Assembly: GCA_965652395.1 (NCBI GenBank)
Contig: CBFGUW010000022.1
Span: 1-64,000 of the forward strand
Length of the DNA stretch: 64,000 nucleotides
Direction of reading: 5' to 3'
From: Saccharospirillum sp965652395
Lineage (GTDB): Bacteria > Pseudomonadota > Gammaproteobacteria > Pseudomonadales > Natronospirillaceae
Shown here: positions 9,161-17,712 of the stretch, piece by piece
Layout: each line of letters opens with the position of its first letter
Position numbering within the stretch: position 1 is the first letter of the stretch
Program-made: the position numbers and the translations under genes
The notes under the pieces: model-generated
Seen by the model: only the letters and a program-made list of their open reading frames with translations
What the model was told of the DNA's origin: nothing
The model's database searches: none

Positions 9161-10237
9161 TCATTTTGCCGGTCGAGCCAAGGTACGGAATACCCATTCC
9201 AAGGGTCCAAGCCGGAAATAACGGGACCACAAGCGGCTGAACCCCACAGCCAACAGGCTGAAAATCAAGGTGGCTATCAATGAGGAGCCTATATCCTGCC
9301 CTCCCAAGCGCCCCAGAAGATGCAGAGCCCCCATTCCCAGCACAACATGAGCCACATAAAGCGTTAAAGACAGCTGGCCGGTTTGCTTAAGCCCTATAAT
9401 GACAGAGCTTTCCGACCATCGCTCCGCCGCAGCCAGAGATACCATGATCACGACTGTCGCCAAGGCTCCGGCCGCCACAACATAATAAGGAAGCGGAGGC
9501 ATCATGGAGGTGGTTAATAGAATGGCCAGATCATCAAGACCATAGTGCCCCACCAGCACAGCATGAAATCCAGCAACGAGACCTTCCGTCAGCCCCCAGA
9601 TACCGAGCGCCCAGCAAAGGAATCTACGCCGCCGCGTTCGATCCGAAAAGTCCTGACGCCCCAGCCAAATCCCCCACAACAGGAACGCAAACCAGGGAAA
9701 CACCGGATGAAAACCATTAAAAAACAAACGGCGAAGCATGGCCTGCCACGTCCAGAATGACTGGTAGCTCAAGGTGTCCCAATTCCATCCGGCATCGTAG
9801 TTGAAGAAAAGCAGCAACACGGGAAAGACAAGCGTAAACAGCACCACCAACCATAGTAACGATCGGTTTGAGACGACAATGACCAGGGACGCCAGAATAA
9901 AATAGACCCCATAGAAGTGCAGAATGTCCGCTTCCCAAATGGGGGTGTAGGCCAGCCCCAGAACGAACAACAGCAACCCCCGACGGGCCATTGTCCAACG
10001 GGCCGCCTTGATCAAGGCCGGGTCCTGGGTTTGATAGGCTTTACGGGTGAGAAGTGACACGCCGACGCCGGCCAAAACAACAAAGAGCGCCGACGCCCTC
10101 CCTTCGAATTGACCGGCCAGCCACAACAAGAGGGGCGACCCGCTGTCCGCCTCCATCGCCAGACGGAAATTGACGGTCACCATACCAAACAATGCCAGAG
10201 CCCTGGCGACATCAAACCCGATAACACGGTGTTGCAT
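9161..10237 (-). CDS. DUF418 (YeiB-like) membrane protein
   Basis: The 358-residue protein opens with RVIGFDVARALALFGMVTVNF, the hallmark of the YeiB/DUF418 family of multi-pass membrane proteins related to acyltransferase-3/heparan N-acetyltransferase folds. About nine to ten hydrophobic helices are visible. The C-terminal part (GQLSLTLYVAHVVLGMG) matches the DUF418 domain. The function of the family is not settled; a role in moving or modifying an acyl group at the membrane is only inferred. It is divergent from the TetR regulator at 10353, 115 bases away. Confidence 0.8.
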   Translation of the reverse strand: MQHRVIGFDVARALALFGMVTVNFRLAMEADSGSPLLLWLAGQFEGRASALFVVLAGVGVSLLTRKAYQTQDPALIKAARWTMARRGLLLFVLGLAYTPIWEADILHFYGVYFILASLVIVVSNRSLLWLVVLFTLVFPVLLLFFNYDAGWNWDTLSYQSFWTWQAMLRRLFFNGFHPVFPWFAFLLWGIWLGRQDFSDRTRRRRFLCWALGIWGLTEGLVAGFHAVLVGHYGLDDLAILLTTSMMPPLPYYVVAAGALATVVIMVSLAAAERWSESSVIIGLKQTGQLSLTLYVAHVVLGMGALHLLGRLGGQDIGSSLIATLIFSLLAVGFSRLWSRYFRLGPLEWVFRTLARPAK

Positions 10238-10352
10238 TCCTTTCTCCTTTTCGGTGCGGGCCTACGCCCTCCCAGTGAACCCATATGGCCTGGCGCTTTG
10301 ACTTATTCAGCAGGCCTCTCTAGCATCCGCCCAACTCTCTTGAGATGTGCTC

Positions 10353-10943
10353 ATGGCAAGACCCAAAGACCACCAGCGAGAAGCCAGAAACCGGGCCGAC
10401 ATTCTGAATGCCGCGCGGGATTGCTTCGCTCGTTTTGGCTTCCACCAGACGACCATGCGCCAGATCATCGAGCAGTCCGGCAAGAGTGCCGGCGGCGTGT
10501 ACCACTACTTCCCCTCCAAGGACAGCATTGTCGAAGCCATCTCCACGGAAGAACGCCAGGGCATCAACTATCTGATCGCCCAGTTGGACCGCGCGAAAAA
10601 CCCTATGAAAGGCCTTCTTAAGCTGGTCGCCGCCATCGTTCGGGAAACTCCTCGGGAAGACGCCATCCTGGCCACCGAGATAGCCGCCGAAGCGTGCCGT
10701 AACAACACCATTCGACAATTGGTCGCCATCAACGACGAAGCCTTGTTCAATGCCATCGAACGCGGAATCGCTAGAGGCCAGATCGAAGGGAGCATCACCT
10801 CCGCCCTTCCCGCCGACCACCTCTCCCAGTGCGTGGTCGCGTTCTACGAAGGGTTGATAGGCCAGGTAGCCCAAGGCCAACTGACGATAAAGACTGCCGT
10901 GCAACTGGCACATTCAGGCCTGACACGACTCCTTTCCCCCTAA
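10353..10943 (+). CDS. TetR/AcrR-family transcriptional regulator
   Basis: The 196-residue protein has the TetR helix-turn-helix at about residues 12-57 (RADILNAARDCFARFGFHQT, then TMRQIIEQSGKSAGGVYHYF), followed by an all-helical ligand and dimerisation domain. I start at the ATG MARPKDHQ; a GTG two codons upstream is possible. It is divergent from the DUF418 gene, whose control region shows no palindrome. The striking palindrome at 10975-11004 lies instead just behind this gene, ahead of cmoA. Confidence 0.9.
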   Translation: MARPKDHQREARNRADILNAARDCFARFGFHQTTMRQIIEQSGKSAGGVYHYFPSKDSIVEAISTEERQGINYLIAQLDRAKNPMKGLLKLVAAIVRETPREDAILATEIAAEACRNNTIRQLVAINDEALFNAIERGIARGQIEGSITSALPADHLSQCVVAFYEGLIGQVAQGQLTIKTAVQLAHSGLTRLLSP

Positions 10944-10974
10944 GCGAACGACGACCTCCCGGTTTGTACACAAA

Positions 10975-11004
10975 ATTAATATTACGAACGTTCGTTCTAT
11001 TAAT
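10975..11004. promoter_or_regulatory. 30-bp palindrome ahead of cmoA, TetR-operator-like
   Basis: The sequence is symmetric about 10989/10990. The core ACGAACGTTCGT (10984-10995) is a perfect palindrome, and the outer arms ATTAATA (10975-10981) and TATTAAT (10998-11004) also match, leaving only two mismatched pairs. It lies 31 bases after the tetR stop and about 95 bases before cmoA. No U tract follows, so an operator is more likely than a terminator. Confidence 0.6.
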
Positions 11005-11098
11005 CAATCAATAACTCTCCCTTCACTCCTGCAGCAGGACAGACAAGCCCCCGGGAAAACGGTTAGAATTGGCCGTCGAAAAACAGCACTGACAATTC

Positions 11099-11830
11099 AT
11101 GAGCCAAGACAAAGACACCCTCTACGCCACTGATCACGGGCAGGTCGCGGACTTTCGTTTCGACGATCAGGTCGCCCGTGTCTTCCCGGACATGATCAAG
11201 CGTTCCGTTCCAGGCTACAGCCATATCATCGGTATGATCGGCGTCCTGGCCGAACAATATGCCCAGCCCAACAGCAACCTTTACGACCTGGGCAGCTCCC
11301 TCGGTGCGGCCACTCTGGCCATGCGGCATCGGGTTCACGCCCCCGGGACCATGTTGATCGCCGTGGACAACAGCCAAGCCATGCTCGACCGTAGCCGTGA
11401 CTTTCTGGAAAGCGAAGATCTGCCGACTCCAGTGACGACCCTCTGCGCGGATCTAACCGAACTCCAATTGGAGCGGGCGTCGTTCGTTGTGCTTAACTTC
11501 ACGTTACAGTTCATCCCACTGGAACAGCGCGAGGCTGTCTTAAAACGCATCTACGACGGCATGCTGCCAGGTGGCGCTTTGGTTCTATCCGAGAAGCTGC
11601 GTTTCGATGACCCGGTACAGGAACAACTGCTGAATCAGCACCATCACGATTTCAAACGCGCCAACGGCTACAGCGATCTGGAAATCAGCCAGAAGCGTCA
11701 GGCCATCGAACGCGTGTTGCTGCCCGAAACCACCGAAGCCCACTTGGCCCGCCTGCATTCAGCAGGCTTCAACATCGCCACTCAATGGTTCCAAAGTTTT
11801 AATTTCGCTTCTTTCCTGGCCATTAAATGA
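11099..11830 (+). CDS. cmoA: Carboxy-S-adenosylmethionine synthase
   Basis: CmoA makes carboxy-S-adenosylmethionine from SAM and prephenate, the donor for the wobble modification cmo5U34. The 243-residue protein has the Rossmann motif LYDLGSSLGAATLAM, the acidic VDNSQAM loop, and the SEKLRFDD segment. The C-terminal QWFQSFNFASFLAIK is typical. It overlaps cmoB by four bases (ATGA), as in E. coli. Confidence 0.97.
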   Translation: MSQDKDTLYATDHGQVADFRFDDQVARVFPDMIKRSVPGYSHIIGMIGVLAEQYAQPNSNLYDLGSSLGAATLAMRHRVHAPGTMLIAVDNSQAMLDRSRDFLESEDLPTPVTTLCADLTELQLERASFVVLNFTLQFIPLEQREAVLKRIYDGMLPGGALVLSEKLRFDDPVQEQLLNQHHHDFKRANGYSDLEISQKRQAIERVLLPETTEAHLARLHSAGFNIATQWFQSFNFASFLAIK

Positions 11831-12831
11831 TTGATTACTCCCCCTTTATCGAAAGCTTGTCGGATACCGCCCTGGCACATTGGCGAGCACCGTTAACGCA
11901 ACAGCTAACCGAGCTGTTCACCAATCTGAATGACGGCAACCTCCCCCGTTTTCTTGCCCAGCTGAAACAACTGCCCGACATTGATAACGTGCAGGTGGAT
12001 CTGAACAACGTCACGCTATCCACCCAACACCCTTTGAGTGCCGACCAATCCACATCTTTAAATGAAGCGTTGCGAGGATTTATTCCCTGGCGCAAAGGTC
12101 CGTTTCAATTATTCGACACCTTTATCGATTCTGAATGGCGTTGTGATTGGAAGTGGGAGCGCGTGGTTCCGCATATCAGCGATCTCAATAATCGCAGTGT
12201 GTTGGATGTGGGAAGCGGCAATGGCTATTACGGTTGGCGTATGAAAGCCGCCGGTGCTCGGCTGGTTGCAGGAATAGATCCGTCCTGGCTTTCTGTTGTG
12301 CAGCACCTTGCTATCAATAAATATATTAACGACCCGACGCACGCGGTATTGCCCTTGACCTTGGAGGCCATGACACCTGACCTGGAAGCGTTCGACACTG
12401 TGTTTTCAATGGGCGTGCTTTACCACCGCCGGTCTCCGCTGGACCATTTAGCCGAGTTGCGCGCGGCATTGCGCCCGGGTGGGGAACTGGTGTTGGAAAC
12501 CTTGGTTATAGAAGGCACGGACAAAGAGGCACTTGTGCCGCCCGGTCGTTATGCCCGAATGAACAACGTGTGGTTTTTACCAACACCGGAAGCGTTGGCA
12601 ATCTGGCTGGAAAAAGTTGGATTTGAAAACGTGCGCATTGTGGATGTTTCGAAAACCTCGACAGAGGAGCAACGCACCACGGAGTGGAAACCCGGGCAGT
12701 CGTTGGCGGATTATCTGGCCCCCGATGACGCAGAAAAAACCATCGAAGGGTTACCGGCACCGGTAAGGGCTATCCTGGTTGCCGAAAAGCCAAGCAACAC
12801 GAAAAGGCTTCGCCGGTATCACTTGGACTGA
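11827..12831 (+). CDS. cmoB: tRNA U34 carboxymethyltransferase
   Basis: CmoB transfers the carboxymethyl group from carboxy-SAM to 5-hydroxyuridine at tRNA position 34. The 334-residue protein has a helical N-terminal part (residues 1-90), then a methyltransferase domain with VLDVGSGNGYYGWRM (motif I) and VFSMGVLYHRRSPLDHL, which is characteristic of CmoB. It is translationally coupled to cmoA. A hairpin with four T residues follows at 12843-12880. Confidence 0.97.
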   Translation: MIDYSPFIESLSDTALAHWRAPLTQQLTELFTNLNDGNLPRFLAQLKQLPDIDNVQVDLNNVTLSTQHPLSADQSTSLNEALRGFIPWRKGPFQLFDTFIDSEWRCDWKWERVVPHISDLNNRSVLDVGSGNGYYGWRMKAAGARLVAGIDPSWLSVVQHLAINKYINDPTHAVLPLTLEAMTPDLEAFDTVFSMGVLYHRRSPLDHLAELRAALRPGGELVLETLVIEGTDKEALVPPGRYARMNNVWFLPTPEALAIWLEKVGFENVRIVDVSKTSTEEQRTTEWKPGQSLADYLAPDDAEKTIEGLPAPVRAILVAEKPSNTKRLRRYHLD

Positions 12832-12842
12832 GCGTGTATGGT

Positions 12843-12880
12843 CGGCACCGCATAGCACGAATCGCGTACGGTGTCGTTTT
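12843..12880 (+). terminator. Probable terminator of cmoAB
   Basis: An 8-bp stem with one G-T pair (12843-12850 with 12869-12876) is followed immediately by GTTTTG, 11 bases past the cmoB stop. The 18-base loop makes it less than ideal. Confidence 0.5.
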
Positions 12881-12903
12881 GTAAATTCACTGCACTACGC
12901 CTC

Positions 12904-14319
12904 CTAATCCGCCGTAACTCTATCCAATTCATCAGCAGAAGCCTGCAACGATGCCGCCACGTCACTCAGCGCCTTCAATTGCCCTGTCATCCTCTGCACG
13001 GCATCAACCGAAGCCTCACTGATTTCATTCAATTCCCGGCTGCCCGCCATCAATGAGTTCATTTCCGAGGCGACTTTGGTGATCTGCCCTTCCAGTTCCT
13101 GAAACGCCTGTCGAAGCGTCTGCACCTGCTCGCCCACCGCCAGCACACGGTGCTGGCTTTCCTCCACCTGTTCCAACCCCTTGGCAATTTGACCGGAACT
13201 TTGCATCAGTAATTCGTGTATCTCGCTGGCGGACTGGTTACTCCGAATGGACAGCGCACGCACCTCATCCGCCACCACGGCAAAGCCCCGGCCATGCTCT
13301 CCAGCCCGAGCCGCTTCAATAGAGGCATTCAGCGCCAACAGATTGGTGCGACTGGCGATATCGATAATCGACTGGGAGGCTTCCTCAATACGATCGTTGC
13401 CGACTTTGATGGTCTGCATCAGCCCCACCAACTGCTCGGAAAGGTATCGGGTCTGCTCACTCTGATCACTGGTGTTATCCAGTGCCCGCCCCACCCGATC
13501 AAGTGCTTCCCCACTGACCTGGACCGCCTCTTTGACATTGGCAAGGCTGGATGAAAGTGACTGGGTAAATTCGTTTTGGCGGGACGACACCTGCTCCAGC
13601 TCACCCGACTGCAGGTCTACTTCAGCCTGCATAGCCCCCAATGAACGGGTGGCGTTCATCAACGAGCCAGCCACATGACGCGACTGATCGATGACAGTGG
13701 TCATACGGGCTCCTGCCTGCTCAAGCTGTTCTTTTTGTCGGCTAACCGATACTTCGGCGGTTCGGGCTTCAGCCACCGCGCTTAAGGTGATCCGCTGCAT
13801 ATAGGCATGGCCTACCCAGATCATCACAATGGGAAGCAGATAGCCAATCACCATATCCCGATTGAAATCGGCGCCCGTCAAAGGCGGCTCAGGGAAGTCG
13901 TGCCCCTGCAGTTTCAACCCAAGGAATAACCCGGCCATCCCCACCATAACCGCAGACCATACGGCCCCCCACAAGGGATTGGTCAACATGTAGGCGAGTA
14001 CAATTTCCACGACCAGCCAAATCACGTAATGCGAATCGATCCCACCGAACATATAGGCAGAGAAAAGAGCATGAGTCGCCATACCGGCGATGGCGAGATT
14101 ACTGCCGAGAACCACGGAAAAACCCTGACGCACCAGAAAAGGCACGGGTGTGACCATAACCAGCAAAAGAGCCGCCGTGACCTGAAGTCCCGGAACCCCG
14201 AAAGCGCGCCATTTCACCAGGGAATAAAGGCCGACCAGGAAAGCCAGAAAGCAAAATACAATGACCGCTTTCTCCCGAACCAGATCGTCTTCGCGTTGGG
14301 GCAAAAACCACTGCAGCAT
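12904..14319 (-). CDS. Methyl-accepting chemotaxis protein
   Basis: Chemoreceptors signal to CheA/CheW at the membrane. The 471-residue protein has an N-terminal membrane region of about five to six helices (residues 15-185) with almost no periplasmic domain. A coiled-coil signalling domain follows, whose hairpin tip reads IIDIASRTNLLALNASIEAA and continues RAGEHGRGFAVVADEVRALS. AGAGGTGACAAC precedes the ATG at 14319, so I reject the longer reading to 14376. A receptor without a sensing domain outside the membrane may sense membrane state or energy. It lies beside the sucrose cluster but on the opposite strand, so a link is speculative. Confidence 0.92.
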   Translation of the reverse strand: MLQWFLPQREDDLVREKAVIVFCFLAFLVGLYSLVKWRAFGVPGLQVTAALLLVMVTPVPFLVRQGFSVVLGSNLAIAGMATHALFSAYMFGGIDSHYVIWLVVEIVLAYMLTNPLWGAVWSAVMVGMAGLFLGLKLQGHDFPEPPLTGADFNRDMVIGYLLPIVMIWVGHAYMQRITLSAVAEARTAEVSVSRQKEQLEQAGARMTTVIDQSRHVAGSLMNATRSLGAMQAEVDLQSGELEQVSSRQNEFTQSLSSSLANVKEAVQVSGEALDRVGRALDNTSDQSEQTRYLSEQLVGLMQTIKVGNDRIEEASQSIIDIASRTNLLALNASIEAARAGEHGRGFAVVADEVRALSIRSNQSASEIHELLMQSSGQIAKGLEQVEESQHRVLAVGEQVQTLRQAFQELEGQITKVASEMNSLMAGSRELNEISEASVDAVQRMTGQLKALSDVAASLQASADELDRVTAD

Positions 14320-14438
14320 GTTGTCACCTCTTTTAGCCGAGGAGTGTACAGGGGTTACTGAGGACACTTTAGTCACCTAGGATCACTTTGTCCTCCAGGG
14401 CATCGATGCCATAAATCGAGCGATGATTAAAGACTTTA

Positions 14439-14452
14439 CTTAATCGTTTAAG
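14439..14452. promoter_or_regulatory. LacI-type operator ahead of sucrose phosphorylase
   Basis: CTTAATCGTTTAAG, 48 bases before the sucrose phosphorylase start, is the exact reverse complement of the site at 16160-16173 in front of the binding-protein gene. The centred CG is typical of LacI-family operators. The likely binder is the LacI protein encoded at 21531. Confidence 0.8.
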
Positions 14453-14500
14453 AGAATTATCTTTCGCTCCTATCGTCAGTACCCGCCTTGAGGTCGTTAC

Positions 14501-15952
14501 ATGAAGAATCAGGTCCAGCTCATAACCTACGTCGATCGCCTGGGCGGCGGCGGCCTTTCGGACCTCCAACAACTGCTGACCGGCCCCTTCGAAGGCCTGT
14601 TTGGCGGCGCCCATTTACTGCCGTTTTATACGCCTATCGATGGTTCAGATGCAGGCTTCGATCCCGATGACCATTTAACGGTGGATCCTCGTCTGGGTGA
14701 CTGGGGAGATGTGCGTCGGTTGAGCCTGGATACCGACATCATGGCGGATTTGATCGTCAACCATGTTTCCAGCCGCTCCCCTCAATTCAAAGACGTCCTG
14801 GCGAAAGGGCGCCAGAGCGACTGGAACGACCTATTCCTGACCTACAGCAGCGTCTTCCCGGAGGGTGCCTCCGAGTCGGAAATAACCGCCATTTACCGTC
14901 CGCGCCCCAATCTTCCGTGGACACCCTACACGGTCGGCGGTGAAAAGCGCCTGTTCTGGACTACCTTTACGCCTCAACAACTCGACATCAATGTCGAAAC
15001 AGCCCAGGGCGAGGCCTATCTGGACAGCATTCTGGCCCGCTTCGAGCAATCCGGCGTATCGATGATCCGTCTCGACGCCGCTGGCTACGCCATCAAGCGC
15101 CCGGGCACCCGCTGCTTCATGCTTCCGGAAACCTACGATTTCATTCACCGCCTGTCCGACAATGCCCAGGCCCGCGGCATCGAAACCCTGGTGGAAATTC
15201 ACAGCCACTACGAAACCCAAATTCAGATCGCGAATCGGGTAGGAAGGGTCTATGACTTCGCCTTGCCACCCCTGGTGCTCCATGCCCTCTTCAGTGGCGA
15301 GGCAGGCCCGCTCGCGCACTGGCTGACCATCTCGCCACGCAACTGCATCACCGTGCTCGACACCCATGACGGTATCGGCGTGATGGATGTCGGGGCCGAT
15401 GGCGACAAACCCGGTTTATTGGAGCCCCAAGCCATCGACCAACTGGTGGAAACCATTCACCAGCGCTCCAACGACCAGAGCCGCCTCGCCACTGGCGCCG
15501 CCGCCTCCAACCTCGATCTGTATCAAGTGAACTGCACTTACTACGCGGCACTCGGTTCACGCGACAACGAATATCTGATCGCCCGGGCCATCCAGTTTTT
15601 TGCACCGGGCGTGCCTCAGGTGTACTACACCGGGCTGTTGGCGGGCGGGAATGATGTAGCGCTGCTGACTAAAACCGGCGTCGGTCGCGATATTAACCGT
15701 CACTTCTACAGCCAGCATGAAATCGAAGAGGCACTGGAACGCCCCGTGGTGCAAAAGCTTTTCGGACTGATCCGGCTGCGCAACCAGCATCCTGCCTTCC
15801 AGGGCGACTTTTCACTGACTCAAAACGGTGATCACGGGTTGGGGATGAGCTGGCAGAACAATGGGCAACGACTGGATTTGACTGTCGACTTCACCACCCC
15901 TTCGGCACGGATTACCGAGACTGACAACGCCACGCCTTTGTTCGAATGTTAA
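14501..15952 (+). CDS. Sucrose phosphorylase (GH13_18)
   Basis: The enzyme splits sucrose with phosphate into alpha-glucose-1-phosphate and fructose in the cytoplasm, saving one ATP. The 483-residue protein starts MKNQVQLITYVDRLGGGG and aligns by eye with Bifidobacterium sucrose phosphorylase. The catalytic residues fall at the same numbers: nucleophile D192 (IRLDAAGY), acid/base E232 (VEIHSHY) and transition-state stabiliser D290 (VLDTHDGIG). The loop ATGAAASNLDLYQVN is also kept. Sucrose-6-phosphate phosphorylases are close relatives, but the ABC transporter next door delivers unphosphorylated sugar, which favours sucrose. It has its own operator at 14439 and a GAGG ribosome site. Confidence 0.93.
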   Translation: MKNQVQLITYVDRLGGGGLSDLQQLLTGPFEGLFGGAHLLPFYTPIDGSDAGFDPDDHLTVDPRLGDWGDVRRLSLDTDIMADLIVNHVSSRSPQFKDVLAKGRQSDWNDLFLTYSSVFPEGASESEITAIYRPRPNLPWTPYTVGGEKRLFWTTFTPQQLDINVETAQGEAYLDSILARFEQSGVSMIRLDAAGYAIKRPGTRCFMLPETYDFIHRLSDNAQARGIETLVEIHSHYETQIQIANRVGRVYDFALPPLVLHALFSGEAGPLAHWLTISPRNCITVLDTHDGIGVMDVGADGDKPGLLEPQAIDQLVETIHQRSNDQSRLATGAAASNLDLYQVNCTYYAALGSRDNEYLIARAIQFFAPGVPQVYYTGLLAGGNDVALLTKTGVGRDINRHFYSQHEIEEALERPVVQKLFGLIRLRNQHPAFQGDFSLTQNGDHGLGMSWQNNGQRLDLTVDFTTPSARITETDNATPLFEC

Positions 15953-16079
15953 GCATAGAAGCCTGGCCGACGGAATACCGGCGGCCAGCGATTCAGTCCA
16001 CGTTCAGATGTCTGAACTAGGCTGAAACAGAACCCGGGGGCTCTAAATCCGGCTTTTCCGCCCCCAGGGCACTGCACGG

Positions 16080-16113
16080 CTAAAACGTTTAAGATGCTTT
16101 CTTAAGGTTTAAG
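16080..16113. promoter_or_regulatory. Two adjacent LacI-type operators
   Basis: CTAAAACGTTTAAG (16080-16093) and CTTAAGGTTTAAG (16101-16113) are variants of the CTTAA-TTAAG palindrome at 14439 and 16160. Their centres are about 20 bases apart, so two dimers could bind on one face of the helix. Confidence 0.7.
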
Positions 16114-16159
16114 AGACTGTTCATAAAAAAACAATCTAAGAAACCGGATGACAAAGTCA

Positions 16160-16173
16160 CTTAAACGATTAAG
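16160..16173. promoter_or_regulatory. LacI-type operator ahead of the transport operon
   Basis: CTTAAACGATTAAG lies about 105 bases before the binding-protein start. It is identical, on the other strand, to the site at 14439-14452. With the pair at 16080-16113 it could support repression by looping. Confidence 0.8.
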
Positions 16174-16277
16174 CTTAGACAGTGCTTTCCGAGCCCAGTA
16201 CCTGACCCGGAAGGAAGCAGGTGCTGAACTGTCACACAGTAATAACCAAAAAAAAACAGCACGAAAGGGCAACAACA

Positions 16278-17636
16278 ATGACAACATCCTTGAAGAAAAA
16301 GACGCTCGTCGTCGCCATGTCTGCCGCCTTTGCAGCTACCGGTGCTGCCGCCTTGGAAGCGCCTGAAAAAGGTTCCGGTGAATACGATTGGTCCAGCCTG
16401 GATAAGTTCGAAGATATGGACTTGTCCGGTCAGGTCGTCACCGTCGCAGGCCCTTGGCTGGCCCCAGAAAACGCAATTTTCAACACCATTGTCGGTTACT
16501 TCGAAGACGCTACTGGCGCCGATGTTCAATACTCCGGCTCCGACAGTTTCGAACAGCAAATCGTGATCGACCTGCAAGCCGGTTCACCTCCGAACCTGGC
16601 GATTTTCCCTCAGCCAGGCCTGGCGGCCGATATGGCCAGCCGTGGTCTGTTGAAGCCGCTGCCGGGCGACTTGCGCGCCAAGGTGCTTGACGACTACGCC
16701 GCCGGTCAATCCTGGGTTGATCTGGGCACCTATGCCGGTGCCAATGGTAAAGACGATTTCTACGGCGTCTTTTTCCGCGTCGACCTGAAGAGCCTGGTCT
16801 GGTACTCCCCGGATAACTTCGCAGACTACGACTACGAAGTTCCCGAAACCATGGAAGAGTTGATCGCTCTGTCCGACCAGATGGTTGAAGACGGCAACAC
16901 CCCTTGGTGTATCGGTCTGGGTAGCGGTGCCGCCACCGGCTGGCCGGCAACCGACTGGGTGGAAGACATGATGCTGCGTCTGCATGAGCCATCTGTTTAT
17001 GATGGCTGGGTCAGCAACGACGTTAAATTCAACGACCCGCGTGTAGTCGAGGCCATCGAAGCCTTCGGTCAGTTCGCCAAGAACGAAGACTATGTTCAGG
17101 GCGGCGTTCAGGCGGTCGGCACCACCGATTTCCGTGACAGCCCCAACGGTCTGTTCAGCATCCCGCCGGGCTGCTTCATGCACCGTCAGGCCAGCTTTAT
17201 CCCTGCGTTCTTCCCAGAAGGCACGGTGATTGGTGAAGACATCGACTTCTTCTACTTCCCGTCCTATTCCTCGAAAGACCTGGGCAACCCGGTTCTCGGT
17301 GCCGGTACGGTTGTAACCATGCCGAAAGAGAACAAGGCTGCTGTGGCTCTGCTGGAATACCTGACCACCCCGCTGGCCCACGAAGTGTGGATGGCCAACG
17401 GTGGCTTCCTGACCCCTCATACCGAGGTTAACAACGATCTGTACGCCAACGACACTCTGCGTCGTCAAGGTGAGATCCTGCAGAACGCCACCACTTTCCG
17501 TTTCGACGGTTCCGACCTGATGCCTGGCTCCATTGGCGCAGGCGCCTTCTGGACTGGCATGGTCGATTACGTCAGCGGCGATTCCGCCAAAGAAGTGGCT
17601 GACTCTATCCAGCAAACCTGGGACGCCAACAACTAA
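16278..17636 (+). CDS. Alpha-glucoside ABC transporter substrate-binding protein (AglE-like)
   Basis: This is the periplasmic receptor that hands sugar to the permease pair. The 452-residue protein has a lysine-rich signal peptide (MTTSLKKKTLVVAMSAAFAA) and the family-1 binding-protein fold. WYSPDNFADYDYEVPETMEE and WCIGLGSGAATGWPATDW match the AglE group of alpha-glucoside binders. The start at 16278 follows AAAGGGCAACAACA; the longer reading to 16221 would bury the signal peptide. A hairpin 15 bases behind the stop probably raises its expression over the permeases. Confidence 0.9.
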   Translation: MTTSLKKKTLVVAMSAAFAATGAAALEAPEKGSGEYDWSSLDKFEDMDLSGQVVTVAGPWLAPENAIFNTIVGYFEDATGADVQYSGSDSFEQQIVIDLQAGSPPNLAIFPQPGLAADMASRGLLKPLPGDLRAKVLDDYAAGQSWVDLGTYAGANGKDDFYGVFFRVDLKSLVWYSPDNFADYDYEVPETMEELIALSDQMVEDGNTPWCIGLGSGAATGWPATDWVEDMMLRLHEPSVYDGWVSNDVKFNDPRVVEAIEAFGQFAKNEDYVQGGVQAVGTTDFRDSPNGLFSIPPGCFMHRQASFIPAFFPEGTVIGEDIDFFYFPSYSSKDLGNPVLGAGTVVTMPKENKAAVALLEYLTTPLAHEVWMANGGFLTPHTEVNNDLYANDTLRRQGEILQNATTFRFDGSDLMPGSIGAGAFWTGMVDYVSGDSAKEVADSIQQTWDANN

Positions 17637-17651
17637 GTCGGTGTCACCTCA

Positions 17652-17678
17652 AACCCGCCCCGGTTCTTGGGGCGGGTT
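17652..17678 (+). terminator. Intra-operon hairpin between aglE- and aglF-like genes
   Basis: A 10-bp perfect GC-rich stem (AACCCGCCCC, 17652-17661 with 17669-17678) lies in the only wide gap of the operon. It has no U tract. It is more likely a partial attenuator or an mRNA end stabiliser that lets the binding protein be made in excess, a common feature of ABC operons. Confidence 0.6.
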
Positions 17679-17712
17679 ATTCCAAATCACGCGGTAAGGC
17701 CAGGAGACGACT

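Larger units (their letters stand above)
15953..16277. other. Control region between sucrose phosphorylase and binding-protein genes
   Basis: This 325-base stretch holds no gene. It contains a GC-rich hairpin after the phosphorylase (16036-16041 with 16060-16065, no U tract), three operator-like palindromes, and a ribosome site (AAAGGG) before the binding-protein ATG. The promoter of the transport operon is probably between 16093 and 16160. Confidence 0.6.
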
